Shown: one piece after another, positions 1 to 9,749 of the stretch | Layout: each line of letters begins with the position of its first letter | How positions within the stretch are numbered: position 1 is the stretch's first letter | Source of the DNA: Symbiodinium natans | Lineage: Eukaryota; Sar; Dinophyceae; Suessiales; Symbiodiniaceae | Direction: 5' to 3' | Assembly: GCA_905221605.1 (NCBI GenBank) | Contig: CAJNDS010000125.1 | Coordinates: forward strand, 1,028,196-1,080,695 | DNA length: 52,500 bases | The notes under the pieces: generated by a model | What the model saw: only the letters and a program-made list of their open reading frames with translations | Databases searched by the model: none | Told to the model about the DNA's origin: nothing | Translations under genes and position numbers: made by a program

Positions 1-1167
1 CAACTTAGGTGTGGAAGGACTGTATGAGCTTTACATAAGACACTAAGTCTACAGAATTCCGTGCTTTGAAGCTGTCATTCACTGCAAATGAACTCCCTCA
101 GTCTTAGGATGTAGGGTTTAGGGTTTAGGGTTAGAGTTTTGTAAGCCCTAACCCCGAAATCTTGGATCATGGTGCACCCCTGTGCGATGCACAGGCTTGT
201 GAGCTTGTGCTTAGGGCTTGAGGCTTATTTACACTAGGGTCCGGGTTTAGGGTTCACAGGGTTTAGGGTTTGGGGGTTTAGGGGTTTAGGGTTTAGGGTT
301 CATAGGGTTTAGGATTTAGGGCTCAAGGGTGCAAGATCCTCGCACCCGGGTACTTGAAGTTGAGTCTTGTGGAAGATCAGCCCGAAAAATTCGAACACTT
401 TGCTCACATATCCAGGGGCTTAAGCCCTACAAGCACAAAACTCCGAGGTTTACGGTTCAGGGTTGATAGGACTCTTCAAGCAATCAGAGTGGTACTTCCA
501 GTATGTTGTGCTCCATCTGTATAGGCTTATGAAGCCTCGAGCCCCGTAAAGCTCCATAAAGCCTCATAAGGCTCCATAAAACCATATACAGCCCGATACA
601 GCCCTTCGGGTTTAGGGTTTAGGGTTTAGGGTTTAGGGTTTAGGGTTTAGGATCTAGGGTTTCGGGTTTAGGGTTGAGGGTTTAGGGTTTAGGGTTTAAC
701 GTCTCATGAAGCCCTATGGAACCCTATGAAGCTCTCTCATAGGCCTCTGGCTGAGGAGTCTGCAACCACGCACACCACGCAGACCACGCAGGTCGAGTAC
801 CCTCCACACTTGCCGAAAGAGTCGAGGGGTTAAGGGTTTAGGGTTCAGGTTCAGAGAACCTAACTGCAGAAACCTGATATCCCAAACCCTAGAAAAGTAA
901 ATGAGGATAAAGTTAGGGTAATTGTCTTCGCGGATCTGTTTATTGTGGTTCTTGGGAACGATACCCTGTTCGCGCGCGCGCTTCAGGAGGTTCAGTGGCT
1001 GCCCGGGACTCGTTTTTAGCGATATAAATAGTGCTTCTGCTCATGCCACCCACACGAAATCATCGGCACCAGCGACGTTTCCTCACTTTGACCACATGTC
1101 ACATTTCATTCCTCCGCACACACTGTGTACTCTGCTTGCTTTCTCTTCTTCTTCTCTTCTTCCAGCC
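1..1167. other. Spacer with degenerate telomere-type repeats
   Basis: G-strand runs (TTTAGGG and one-base variants) lie at about 115-135, 242-318, 600-700 and 833-848, separated by sequence with loose CATAAAG/CCCTAT wording. No convincing exon is seen. Just before the gene that follows there is an AT-rich GATATAAATA at 1021-1030 and a long CTTCTTCTC pyrimidine tract (1134-1162) ending in CAG. The tract could be a 3' splice site. Confidence 0.6.
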
Positions 1168-1962
1168 ATGGAACTTTGGGGTCCTCAAGCTGCCGACCCA
1201 GAGTGGTTGTCTCGGCAGCTACGAGCTTTAGCTGCCTACGAGCGGCAAGTGAACCTGGTGCCAGATGAGCCTTTTGTGGTCTCCGACGATGACAGGGACG
1301 TTGCGCAGGATCCTCCAGTTCCTTGGACTTTGTGGTCTCTTTTTTTCTTCTCAAGCGGGTACCTTGAAGTTTGTCAGCTGATTTTTGACCAACAGTGTCT
1401 CCAGGTTGCTCCTGTGCCCGCCTGGAACCCACACGTTCTTCTGCACTGCCGGAATGGGCTTGCAAGCACTGCTTCGAACAGCACAGTCTCTGCCGACAGC
1501 GCCTCTCTCGAGCCTTCCTCCTCCAGCACTGCTCCAGACCTGCAATCCCGACCAGGTCCAGGACTGCGACTTCAGCATCACCCTTAACTTGAACCTTCAA
1601 CCCTGTCTTCCGAGTTTCCACAAGTAATGTCCCCCCTTAACCCGACACCTTTAATCCCGCATCTGGACTTCCAGGAGCCCTGTCCGTGACTCCGCTTCGA
1701 CCTCCAAGTCTACTCGCACTGGCAAGCAGTTGAAGTGGGCAAAGTGTGACCGATGTGGCTTTGCGATGTCCCCGCATATTTTTCATCCGGAGAGATTCTT
1801 GGTTGCATGAGCTTCTTGCCCATTTCTTTCCCTCAACCCTAAACCCACAACCCTAAAACCCAAAACCCCAAACCCTGCTTGGAAGCTCTCAGTTTGCAGG
1901 CATCGAAACCAGGTGCACCTCCTCTGCTCCAATTTTTGGAGAGGCAGAAAGTGCTGGCATAG
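1168..1962 (+). CDS. Multi-exon gene, possible zinc-binding C-terminal part
   Basis: Proposed exons are 1168-1334, about 1396/1405-1620s, 1675-1801 and 1900-1962. Exon 1 starts MELWGPQAADPEWLSRQLRA and continues to a VVSDDDRD acidic patch. The 1675-1801 exon holds KCDRCGFAMSPHIFHPERF, a CxxC motif with two later histidines that could bind zinc. The last join, GTTGCATGAG...TTTGCAG (1802-1899), keeps frame and ends at TAG 1960-1962; that intron carries CCCTAAA-type repeats. In the middle exon two frames are open, one with a second cysteine-rich stretch (WACKHCFEQHSLC), so its exact borders are unsettled. The family is not recognised. The motif AYERQ recurs in the island at 10654-10729, which hints at related genes. 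Confidence 0.45.
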
Positions 1963-2683
1963 CTTGCCCTTTCCCGTAGAAAGGATGCATGAGGCCTCTC
2001 CGTACATTAGACGTTTCGCGCAAGATGTGCGATTCAGCCTTTTCCGGAACGGGAAGAAGTAGGTAGCTTGACTGGGTGGCGGCTGCAGACACGTCTCCCC
2101 ACCGTAAACCCCAGTACCCGGAGTGACAAGCGTTCTCCATGCGCTTGCGGTGTACAGAAAAGACAGAGCAGGTTGCATTGGATGCTCCCCAGACGACTTC
2201 GGTGATTCGAAGAAAGACCGAGGTTGGCTGCTGATGTGACTCTCCGTGACGCATCGACCGACGCAGAAAGTCAACATGTCCGCGCGCGAACAGAGGTTCG
2301 GCGCGTTCTTAGAGGGCTCAGGACTTCAAGGCTGAGTGTTAGAGGAGTTAGGATTTTCTGAGCTTTTGGGGCTCTGAGTACCCTAAGGCCTAAACCCTAC
2401 ACTCTAAACCCTAAACCCCAGGGTTTTCGTGTTCAGGCTATAGGGGTTTTGGGGTTTAGGTTTGAAGGGGTTCGGATCTTTTGGGCTTGCAGCTCTGAGG
2501 AATTTGGGGGGAATTTGGGGCTTTGGGTTTAGGAGTACCCTAAACCCTAAACCCTAAATGTGCTATTGAAAGGGTTTTCATCTTGGCAAGTGGGGCTACT
2601 GGTACCCAGACCATGCACACGACTTTCATGCATCAACGGTGTCAACTTGACTCTGCTGATGGCAGAAAAAAGGTGCGTCATAT
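1963..2683. other. Spacer, no supported gene
   Basis: A minus-strand open frame crosses 1783-2277 but overlaps the plus-strand exons and has no recognisable domain. Degenerate C-strand repeats lie at 2390-2415 and 2529-2558. The stretch ends in a run of 16 G (2684-2699). Confidence 0.5.
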
Positions 2684-2697
2684 GGGGGGGGGGGGGG

Positions 2698-2800
2698 GGT
2701 ACGAAAATAGGAGACCCCGAAAGTAAGCCCCAAATGGTAGGATCCCCGTATAACAAGGACCCTAATAAGGCACCCCTAGTATCGTAAAACCCCCACCTGG
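2698..2800 (+). repeat. Hairpin repeat family D, copy 1
   Basis: About 100 bp running from TACGAAAATAGGAGACCCC to CACCCCTAGTATCG. Related copies are at 17690, 18330, 22880 and 38375, all with a shared AGGATTCCC..ATAATAAGGACCCCAATAAGG core. The ends are imperfect inverted repeats. No coding capacity; probably a MITE-like element. Confidence 0.6.
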
Positions 2801-2944
2801 CTTGGGGGTTTATAATGCTGTATTTGGTGAGTGTATATATGGCTCCTTATGAATAGTGGTGGGTGTATATGCTGGGTGTCCTTTTATGGGTACGAGCAAT
2901 TTAGATCTTACTCCATATGGCTGGGCTTGTGGCCCTGAACGGTT

Positions 2945-3024
2945 TCGGGTTTCGAGTTTAGGGTTTAGGGTTTAGGGTTTGGGGTTTAGGGTTTAGGGTT
3001 TAGGGTTTAGGGTTTAGGGTTTCT
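2945..3024 (+). repeat. Telomere-type array, G strand
   Basis: About ten TTTAGGG units with one GGGTTTGG variant. It precedes an ACAG border and the island 3112-3137. Confidence 0.9.
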
Positions 3025-3111
3025 ACAGCTGCAGCTATGCCCCTTATAAACCCACGCATCACCATTGTTCTAGAGTTCGTGGCCTTCAGAAACCCTACGC
3101 CCCAATTACAG

Positions 3112-3137
3112 GTGGATGGGCTCTTGGCCTGCTTTCT
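3112..3137 (+). CDS. Candidate micro-exon
   Basis: Bordered by CAATTACAG on the left and by GTTTAGGGTTTAGGG on the right, so the array itself would give the 5' splice site. Reads VDGLLACF in frame 0. Only 26 bp, so coding is a weak call. Confidence 0.3.
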
Positions 3138-3240
3138 GTTTAGGGTTTAGGGTTAGGGGTTAGGGGTTGTAGGGTTTAGGGTGTACGGGGTGTAGGGTTT
3201 AGGGTTTAGGGTTTAGGGTTTAGGGTTTAGGGCTTCTTTG
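3138..3240 (+). repeat. Telomere-type array, G strand
   Basis: TTTAGGG units with insertions such as GGTTGTAGGG and GTGTACGGGG; regular at 3196-3233. Confidence 0.9.
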
Positions 3241-3488
3241 GCCATAGGGCTAGGACTTAGTGAGCTTGTAGGGCTACAAGTTTTTCTCATGTGCGCCGTT
3301 TTGCACACATCTAAACTGCAGCCAACCCTCTCCCCGACAGATCGGGGCACCTCAGCACAAGTCCCCACCCCTGTTTATGTCCAAGGACCCCCTGAACTTA
3401 TCCTGCGGTTTAGGGTTTAGGGTTTAGGGTTAGCCGGAACCCGAGAGGTGTAGTTCAAGTGCGTTAATTACGCTGCTCCTGCTTGCAG

Positions 3489-3551
3489 CATTTTTCAACG
3501 CTCATGAAATGCCGGTGCAAGCGTGATGTACGGCATTCGTGCATAATAAGG
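3489..3551 (+). CDS. Candidate exon with canonical borders
   Basis: Left border CTGCTTGCAG with a short pyrimidine tract, right border GTAAGTCCC, a textbook 5' splice site. The 63 bp are 21 codons, HFSTLMKCRCKRDVRHSCII, with a CRC pair. The following intron turns into CCCTAAA repeats within 20 bp. No family recognised. Confidence 0.45.
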
Positions 3552-3721
3552 GTAAGTCCCATAGCCCTAAACCGTAAACCCTAAACCCTAAACCCCAACT
3601 CCTGACTTTGTTTCCCGGCTCCCAGCTCCAAAGCCAACACCCGCAACCCCAAAGCCCTTCTGCGTACGTTGTCGGCGGTGTGTGGTGTGTTGTGAGGGTG
3701 CAATTGCTCCCCTAACGGCAG

Positions 3722-3779
3722 CGCGCTGAGAAGATGGCCGATGGCTCGGGCAGGAGCCTACGTAAAACGAAAGGAGAAG
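3722..3779 (+). CDS. Candidate exon, basic peptide
   Basis: Borders AACGGCAG and GTTCCTAC. Reads RAEKMADGSGRSLRKTKGE in frame 0, which fits the phase left by 3489-3551. The next sequence downstream is the longest C-strand array of the window. Confidence 0.45.
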
Positions 3780-3814
3780 GTTCCTACAGGCCTTGTAGTA
3801 GGGAATTTGCGAGC

Positions 3815-4110
3815 CTTAAACCCTAAACCCTAAGCCCTAAATCCTAAACCCTAAACACTAAACCCTAAACCCTAAACCCTAAACCCTAAACCCTAAACCC
3901 TAAACCCTAAACCCTAAACCCTAAACCCTAAACCCTAAACCCTAAACCCTAAACCCTAAACCCTAAACCATAAAACCTAAACCCTAAACCCTAAACCCTA
4001 AACCCTAAACCCTAAACCCTAAACCCTAAACCCTAAACCCTAACCCTAACCCTAAACCCTAAACCCTAAACCCTAAGCCCTAAGCCCTAAGCCCTGAACC
4101 CTAACGGGCT
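3815..4110 (-). repeat. Longest C-strand telomere-type array
   Basis: Roughly 40 CCCTAAA units in nearly uninterrupted register, fraying at both ends into CCCTAAG and CCCTGAA variants. A G run follows at about 4128-4136. Confidence 0.95.
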
Positions 4111-4439
4111 CTTATCGAGGAGAGTGGGGGGGGGGACGAGGTGTTACTTGGCCTCCAGAAGCCTGCGCCCTAAATCCTAGGGTTGGGGGGGTTGGGTACA
4201 CCCGCAACCCTAGCACGGGCGTGGGATGTTTTGGGTCTATAGGGTTTTGGGTTTAGAGTTTAGGGTTAGGGAAAGTTGAATTCAGGGCTGGTATCTTCTC
4301 TACGCTTGAGTGTCCGCAAGACCCAAGCCCAAGCCCCAACGCTTGAAGTCTTGACTCCTAAACACCAAAGCCCTAAACCCTAAATCCCTCAACCTAGACC
4401 CTGCCCTAAACCTGAAATCCTAAACACGGCTGCGCCCAG

Positions 4440-4478
4440 GAGCCCGTTGCTAGACGATGCCGCGCCTTTTGGCTTGGG
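4440..4478 (+). CDS. Candidate exon
   Basis: Borders GCGCCCAG and GTGATTGCG. Reads EPVARRCRAFWLG. Its phase does not match 3722-3779, so an intermediate exon or another gene is needed. An 18-base G run follows at 4493-4510. Confidence 0.3.
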
Positions 4479-5575
4479 GTGATTGCGGGAGAGGGGGGGG
4501 GGGGGGGGGGTGGGGTTGAGGGCACATTGTTTAGGGTTTAGGGTTTGGGGTTTAGGGTTTGGAGTCATTTAAGCTCTCGCTGGTACAGGGGAGCTTTTCA
4601 GAGGCTTGCATCATGAGGGCTCCAGAGAGTTAGACAGATTTAATATTTTAGCGTTACAGAGCGCTAAGGGTCTTACCGGGGCCCTTTGCTCTTGATGTGC
4701 ATGTTTCAATCCTGCCATGCAGCCCCTAAACCTAAACCTTATGGTTCTTGCAGGTTGCTTACGACTGGCATAAGTGGATTTAAGGTCAACTCCCCCAACC
4801 CCCCCCCCACCACCCCGCCCCCCAAACCAAAAAAGAAGAAGAACAAGAAGAACAATATGAAGAAGAATAAGAAGAAGCAGAAGAAACACAAACCACACAT
4901 CAAGCAACACCCTTACCCTAAACCCCTTGTGAAACCCTGAGCCTTAGCCCCTCTCACCCTGCGTGGCTCTCTATGTGTGAAATGGTGCCTCACTGCCAGT
5001 CGTATTAAGAGTCATGGTACCCATTTGAGCCCCTCAAGAAAGTGCAAGTGTGTGTGTGACTGTGACTGTGACTGTGACTCTTCCGGCCCAGAAGCACAAA
5101 ACCGCGAACCCCTCAACCCCTAAAACCCCGAAACCCTCAAACTCTCAACCCCTGAACCACTGAACCCTTGAAGCCCTTAAGCCCTCAAACCCCTAAACCC
5201 GTAACCCCTCAACCCAAACCCAAAACTCTGAACCCCTCAACCCTAAACCCTAGACCCTAAACCCTAAACCCTAAACCCTAAACCCCACCAAATGTTGAAA
5301 CCTGGAGCCGAACCTCCATTCGAGCTCCTCCGGGCCGAATGCTGAGGCTTGGGGCCACTGCACCTCCAATGCCACTAGGCCTTTGCATCTTTTGGGGTTT
5401 AGGGTTTAGGGTTTAGGGTTTAGGGTTTAGGGTTTAGGGTTTAGGGTTTAGGGGGGAGGGCATCAAGAACCGCTGTGCCGGGGAAGGGGGGAAGCTCCTA
5501 AACCCTAAACCCTCAGCCCAAAATCCTAAACCCTAAGCCCTTCCGGGTACCCTAAGCGCATCGTTTACCCCGCAG
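4479..5575. other. Spacer: microsatellites and arrays
   Basis: Contains an AAGAAGAAC-type purine microsatellite (4830-4890), a GTGACT hexamer run (5055-5078), C-strand repeats with many CCCTCAA variants (5100-5285) and a clean G-strand array (5397-5450). At 5293-5396 the sequence is open on both strands (plus PNVETWSRTSIRAPPGRM, minus VQWPQASAFGPEELEWRF), so I could not assign an exon strand there. Confidence 0.5.
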
Positions 5576-5640
5576 CGATTGAGGTTGCTTTTGCAGCTCC
5601 TGAAATGGCTAGAGCTGTTTTCAACAGGGTGGCCTCGTAG
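5576..5640 (+). CDS. Candidate terminal exon
   Basis: After TACCCCGCAG the frame reads IEVAFAAPEMARAVFNRVAS and stops at TAG 5638-5640. About 240 bp without telomere-type repeat follow, as expected for a 3' untranslated end and the space before another gene. Function unknown. Confidence 0.45.
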
Positions 5641-5877
5641 TTGTGGGCACTGCCGTTGGCGGAAGGCTAGCAGAGACCCTTAACACACTGTTTTGAAACG
5701 ATACCTGAAGGTAGAGTTAGCAATCTGCACAGACTGCTTCATGTCGATGGAGTTTTTAGATACTCGTACAAGCGAAGTGTCTCACATCAGATAGCCCGGA
5801 CGAGAGGAAAGGCCTTCAAAACAAAACGAAGATGTTGACTCGCGAGCGCCTTCCACTTGCACTTCACGCAGCATGCC

Positions 5878-5998
5878 TGAAACCCTAGACCCTAAACCCT
5901 AAGCCCTGAACCCTGAACCCTAAACCCTAAACCCTAAACCCTAAACCCTAAACCCTAAACCCTAAACCCTAAACCCTAAACCCTAAACCCTAAACCCT
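5878..5998 (-). repeat. Telomere-type array, C strand
   Basis: About 16 CCCTAAA units, the last reading CCCTACCAG into the island 6004-6098. The array appears to supply the 3' splice site. Confidence 0.9.
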
Positions 5999-6003
5999 AC
6001 CAG

Positions 6004-6098
6004 GCCCAGAAACGAACCTGGAGCTACAGCCATCCGCGCCCGCCGCGCCCCTCACGGCTGCAGAGCTGGAGCACCTCATGCAGTCGTTCCTTGCCTTG
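6004..6098 (+). CDS. Candidate exon between C- and G-strand arrays
   Basis: Borders CCCTACCAG and GTACCC. The 95 bp read PETNLELQPSAPAAPLTAAE and on to LEHLMQSFLAL, an alanine/proline linker followed by a possible helix. G-strand repeats begin 28 bp downstream. Confidence 0.5.
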
Positions 6099-6265
6099 GT
6101 ACCCTTTTTCCCCTTTTTGTTGTTCAATGTTTAGGGTTTAGGGTTTAGGGTTTAGGGTTTGGGGTTTAGCCCTAAACCCTAAACCCTAAGCCCTAAATCC
6201 AGAAATCGGTGCCCTTGATACAATATGGTTGCTGGGCTACCAAGTTGGGCTTGCGCTTCTGGCTG

Positions 6266-6467
6266 GTAAGGAATGAGGGAATGGGATATACAGGGTGGGG
6301 CCCCCTAGTTATAAGTAGAGTTATAAGGGCCCTAAATTGGGTTATAAGGACCCTAAGTTAGGTTATAAGTCCCTTAACTACAGTTAGTATAGTAAGGGGG
6401 CCCCACCCTGTATATTCCCTTAAAGGGTATATGTGGAGGGCCCTTCTTCCCTCATTCCCTACTAAGA
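6266..6467. mobile_element. Hairpin element F1, hosting a nested family A copy
   Basis: The outer arms GGTAAGGAATGAGGGAA and TTCCCTCATTCCCTACTAA are inverted repeats. They are split by the family A element at 6291-6410. A relative of the outer element is at 15700-15790. Confidence 0.6.
6291..6410 (+). mobile_element. MITE family A, copy 1
   Basis: 120 bp with 15-bp perfect inverted ends CAGGGTGGGGCCCCC, flanked by TA on both sides. Inside there are spaced TTATAAGG/TTATAAGT repeats. Identical over its full length to the copy at 50782. A TA target duplication suggests mobilisation by a Tc1/mariner-like transposase (inference; none is encoded here). Confidence 0.85.
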
Positions 6468-7245
6468 AGCAGGGGGGCTTGGTCATTGGGATCCAGGGAA
6501 TATTTTTCAATTTCCCCTTGTTGGGTTTGGGGTTTAGGGTTTAGGGTTTAGGGTTTAGGGTTTAGGGTTTAGGGATATTTTCGATGTACCCTTATTGGGT
6601 TCAAGAGTTGCTTGTTGAGGAACATTTTGTCAGAAGGCTTTTAAGGGGTTTATGAGCCAAGCCTGGGGATAGACGTTATTATAGCTTTGAGGCTTTAATC
6701 TAAGGGCAGGGATCATGGTTCGACCCTAAACCCTAAACCCCAAACCCTAAACCCCAAAACCCTAAACCCCAAACCCTAAATCTTGCTCCTTTAGTTGCCG
6801 CTCACGTCCATTGGCTTTGGGTCAGGACTTTTGAGGGTTCGTCATGTAGGGTATAGGGTTTGGGTTTAGGGTTTGCGGATGTTTGCGGTTTAGTATACGG
6901 TTTGGGTCGACCAGCCTTATGGAGTTGCAACTGAGAGGATGTGAACATCCAGCTGGCTGTGATACCCCCTGCAAGCATATCAGCCGGCCCTATGGGTTTA
7001 GGGTTTAGGGTTGAGTTCTGACCGTATATCACTAATCCATACAGCCTGAGCTATTGCTATTGCATATTCATATATACAATCCCCTTAATCTCCCAGCCTC
7101 AAACGACCTTCTGCCCAGGACTCATTTATCCTAGCACCTTTGTGCAAACCTTAAGAAGGGTTTGACCCTGCACATACCCCAAACCCTAAACCTTGAACCC
7201 TAAACCCTAAACCCTAAACCCTAAACCCTAAACCCTAATTGGCAG
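6413..7245. other. Spacer of alternating arrays
   Basis: G-strand array 6525-6574, C-strand repeats 6722-6780, short G-strand runs near 6850 and 6990, and a C-strand array 7180-7238 that runs into TTGGCAG. Sequence between them has no clear exon. Confidence 0.6.
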
Positions 7246-7319
7246 ATCTCAGGCTCCCCACCGGCCGGGACCCGCTGCCCACAGAGCAGGCGCTCCGCGG
7301 GGGTGCCCAGAAGCTTGGG
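7246..7319 (+). CDS. Candidate exon
   Basis: Left border AATTGGCAG directly after a C-strand array, right border GTTTGCC followed by a G-strand array at 7341-7405. The most protein-like frame reads LRLPTGRDPLPTEQALRGGA; the other two frames are also open. Confidence 0.35.
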
Positions 7320-8300
7320 GTTTGCCCCCAAACCCTAAGATCCCTTCAGTTAGGGTTTAGGGTTTAGGGTTTAGGGTTTAGGATTTAGGGTTTAGGGTTT
7401 AGGGTCAAACCCCAAACCCTAAACCCTATTAAACCCTGTACGGTGTACAGGGTGTCTGATCTTCTTTGGGCAGCTCCCCTTGATTTAAGGTCCCTTCAGG
7501 GATTCAGGGATGCTTTTGTAACATGGGGCCTTCAATTCAAAGGCCTTCATTTAGGGCACCGGGTTTAGGATTTAGGATTTAGGGTTTAGGGTTTAGGGTT
7601 CAGGGTTTAGAGGCCAGGTGATTCCTAGTCTGAGGTTGTTTCTGGCTGATTGAGTCCCGGCCCGAAACCCTAGACCCTATGTCCTGGAGTTTTGGGTTTT
7701 GGGGTGTTGGGTTCAGCCTGAAGATTTTTGGTCGGGCTTAGCGTAGTTTTCAATGTAAGCGATGGAGCTTAGCATCTCCGGTTAAGGGGTTCAGGGTTCA
7801 CGGAGTACCTTTTTAGGGTTTATGGGTCCGAGCTGAGCATCTTTTGGGAATGAGGGGTGTTGACTGTTTTTTCGAAAGAACCCTAAACCCTAAACCCTAA
7901 GCCCGAAGCCCGAAGCCCCAAGCCCCAAGCCCCAAGCCCCAAGCCCTAAGCCCTAAGCCCTAAACCTAAACCCGAAGCCCCTGTTCAAACATCCAGGGGG
8001 GCAGGGACAAAATGGCTAAACTCTAAGCCTCCAATCCGAAGCACGGGCGTGTGGCTCAAACCCTGAACCCCAAACCCTAAACCCCAAACCCCAAACCCTA
8101 AACCCTAAATCCCAGACCCTAAACTCAAAACCCCAAACCCAAAACCCCAAACCCTAAACCCTAAACCCTAAATCCCAGACCCTAAACTCAAAACCCCAAA
8201 CCCCAAACCCTAAACCCCAAACCCTAAACCCTAAACCCTAATGCTTCTTGGATGCCGAGGAAGCTTCCGCACGGCCACGGCTGGGAAGGCAGTCTGGGAT
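7320..8300. other. Spacer of mixed arrays
   Basis: G-strand array 7346-7405, G-strand 7560-7612, C-strand variants 7880-7980 (CCCCAAG and CCCTAAG units) and C-strand 8050-8240. A possible exon without a clear border lies at 8241-8297 (ASWMPRKLPHGHGWEG). Confidence 0.5.
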
Positions 8301-8488
8301 TACTTGGCGGTTCATTGTACTTACTAACCAATTATAAGGTTTAGGGTTTAGGGTTTAGGGTTTAGGGTTTGGGGTTATAACTGAACTGACAACTGGACCT
8401 ATATAGCCATATTGGGGCACTGAAGGGGCTTATCAGTGGGTTCTAAGTACAGTTATGATTGATTCATAAAGTAATGAACCTCCATGTA
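8301..8488 (+). mobile_element. Hairpin family C, copy 1, interrupted by a telomere-type block
   Basis: Starts TACTTGGCGGTTCATTG and ends TAATGAACCTCCATGTA, an inverted pair shared with 11161-11290 and 49188-49342. A G-strand block of about 38 bp (8338-8374) sits inside the left arm between two copies of TTATAA (8332-8337, 8375-8380). Confidence 0.7.
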
Positions 8489-8508
8489 GGGGGCCATTCT
8501 GGGACCTA

Positions 8509-8628
8509 CAGGGTGGGGCCCCCTTACTATACCAACTGTAGTTAAGGGACTTATAACCTAACTTAGGGTCCTTATAAACCAATTTATGGCCCTTATAACT
8601 CTACTTATAACTAGGGGGCCCCACCCTG
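8509..8628 (-). mobile_element. MITE family A, copy 2
   Basis: 120 bp, inverted orientation, TA on both sides, a few substitutions against copy 1 (for example TTTATGG for TTTAGGG in the middle). Confidence 0.85.
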
Positions 8629-8902
8629 TAGATTGACAAGATCCCTCAACCCCGAGATCCCTTTTCCGAGTGGACGAGGGTTTAGGGTCTGGGGTTGTGG
8701 GTTTAGGGTTTAGGGTTTAAGGGCTTGAATGCTTAAGGGTTTAAGAGTTCAGGTTTGAAAGGTCCGACTCGTAAACTTTAAGAACCCGATCTTGCGAAGC
8801 ATCTCATGCAACTCCCCAGGAGCTGTCAGAATCCCGAAACCCTAAACCCGAAACCCTAAACCCTAAACCCTAAACTCAAAATCCAAAACCCAAAACCCAA
8901 AG

Positions 8903-8955
8903 TCCAATTTGTTGGACATTCTATCGTCTTGGGGATGGCTCTAAGCCGCAGCATG
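8903..8955 (+). CDS. Candidate exon
   Basis: Borders CCCAAAG and GTAGGTACC. The frame with one leading base reads PICWTFYRLGDGSKPQH. A C-strand array with CAAAACC variants lies upstream, while the right side has no G-strand array. Confidence 0.35.
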
Positions 8956-9000
8956 GTAGGTACCCCGAACTTCCCCAATGAAGGCTTTCAGGGACGAAAG

Positions 9001-9270
9001 GAGGGACCCTTATTCGGGACCTTAGGGGTTATTTAGGGGCTACTTCGGTATGTAGGGGCTATGTAAGGTATGTATATACAGATATATATATATATATATA
9101 TACATATATAGGGGTTACATACTAGGGGTCCCTCCTCATACCCCGTAAATCAGGAGTACCCTTCCCTATATGGTCAGTTAAATTATTGTCCTCGTTGGGG
9201 TACCCTACATACTAGGGGCCGCCTTATAATTAGGGCCTTAAAAGAGACCATGTTTTCGAGAAGTGACCAG
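9001..9270. repeat. Hairpin repeats with an AT-dinucleotide core
   Basis: Two imperfect dyads: GGGACCTTAGGGGTTATTTAGGGGCTACTT around a (TA)n core at 9080-9110, and GGGGTACCCTACATACTAGGGGCCGCC at 9195-9225. The second recurs at 48412-48450; the first recurs at 40781 with a telomere-type expansion. Confidence 0.5.
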
Positions 9271-9492
9271 ATCATCAGCGGAATCCGCAACCTGAATATG
9301 TTGAGGAACAATCCTACACCCTAAACCCCAAATTTGGAACCCTAAACCCGAAATCACAAGCCCTAAATCCTAAATTCTAAACCCCAATTTGGGTACCCTC
9401 ACCCCTAAACCCTAAACCCCAAATTGGTACCCTAAACCCAAACCCTAAACCCTAAGCCCTAAACCCTAAACCCTAAACCCTAAATCCTCCAG

Positions 9493-9574
9493 AAATGCCC
9501 ATCCCCAATGGAAGGTGGTGTGGGCCGAGCAGATGCGGCAGCTCGCGTCATCGACCGTGGCTTGGTCGGCGTAA
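9493..9574 (+). CDS. Candidate terminal exon
   Basis: After AATCCTCCAG the frame reads NAHPQWKVVWAEQMRQLASS then TVAWSA and TAA (9572-9574). A second option uses GTAATC at 9571 as a donor. Flanked by a C-strand array on the left and a clean G-strand array on the right. Confidence 0.45.
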
Positions 9575-9596
9575 TCTTCGCATTATCTCGGATAAG

Positions 9597-9668
9597 GGTT
9601 TAGGGTTTAGGGTTTAGGGTTTAGGGTTTAGGGTTTAGGGTTTAGGGTTTAGGGTTTAGGGTTTAGGG
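9597..9668 (+). repeat. Telomere-type array, G strand
   Basis: Ten perfect TTTAGGG units. Confidence 0.95.
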
Positions 9669-9749
9669 CGGTCAAGATGGTACAGGATCCTCTGAGAATG
9701 AGGATTCGGGTTTGGGGGTTGGAAGTAGACTGATAATTAGGGTTTTAAG

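Noticed and set aside
1021-1030. TATA box for the first gene
   Set aside because: A single AT-rich decamer; dinoflagellates are not known to use standard TATA boxes, and there is no other support.
1783-2277. Minus-strand 164-codon frame
   Set aside because: It overlaps two plus-strand exons with good borders and shows no domain.
3815-4110. A true chromosome end or telomere
   Set aside because: Arrays of both orientations alternate over the whole window with unique sequence between them, so they are interstitial.
4686-4940. Lysine/asparagine-rich 84-codon frame
   Set aside because: Translation of a purine microsatellite and proline-rich C runs.
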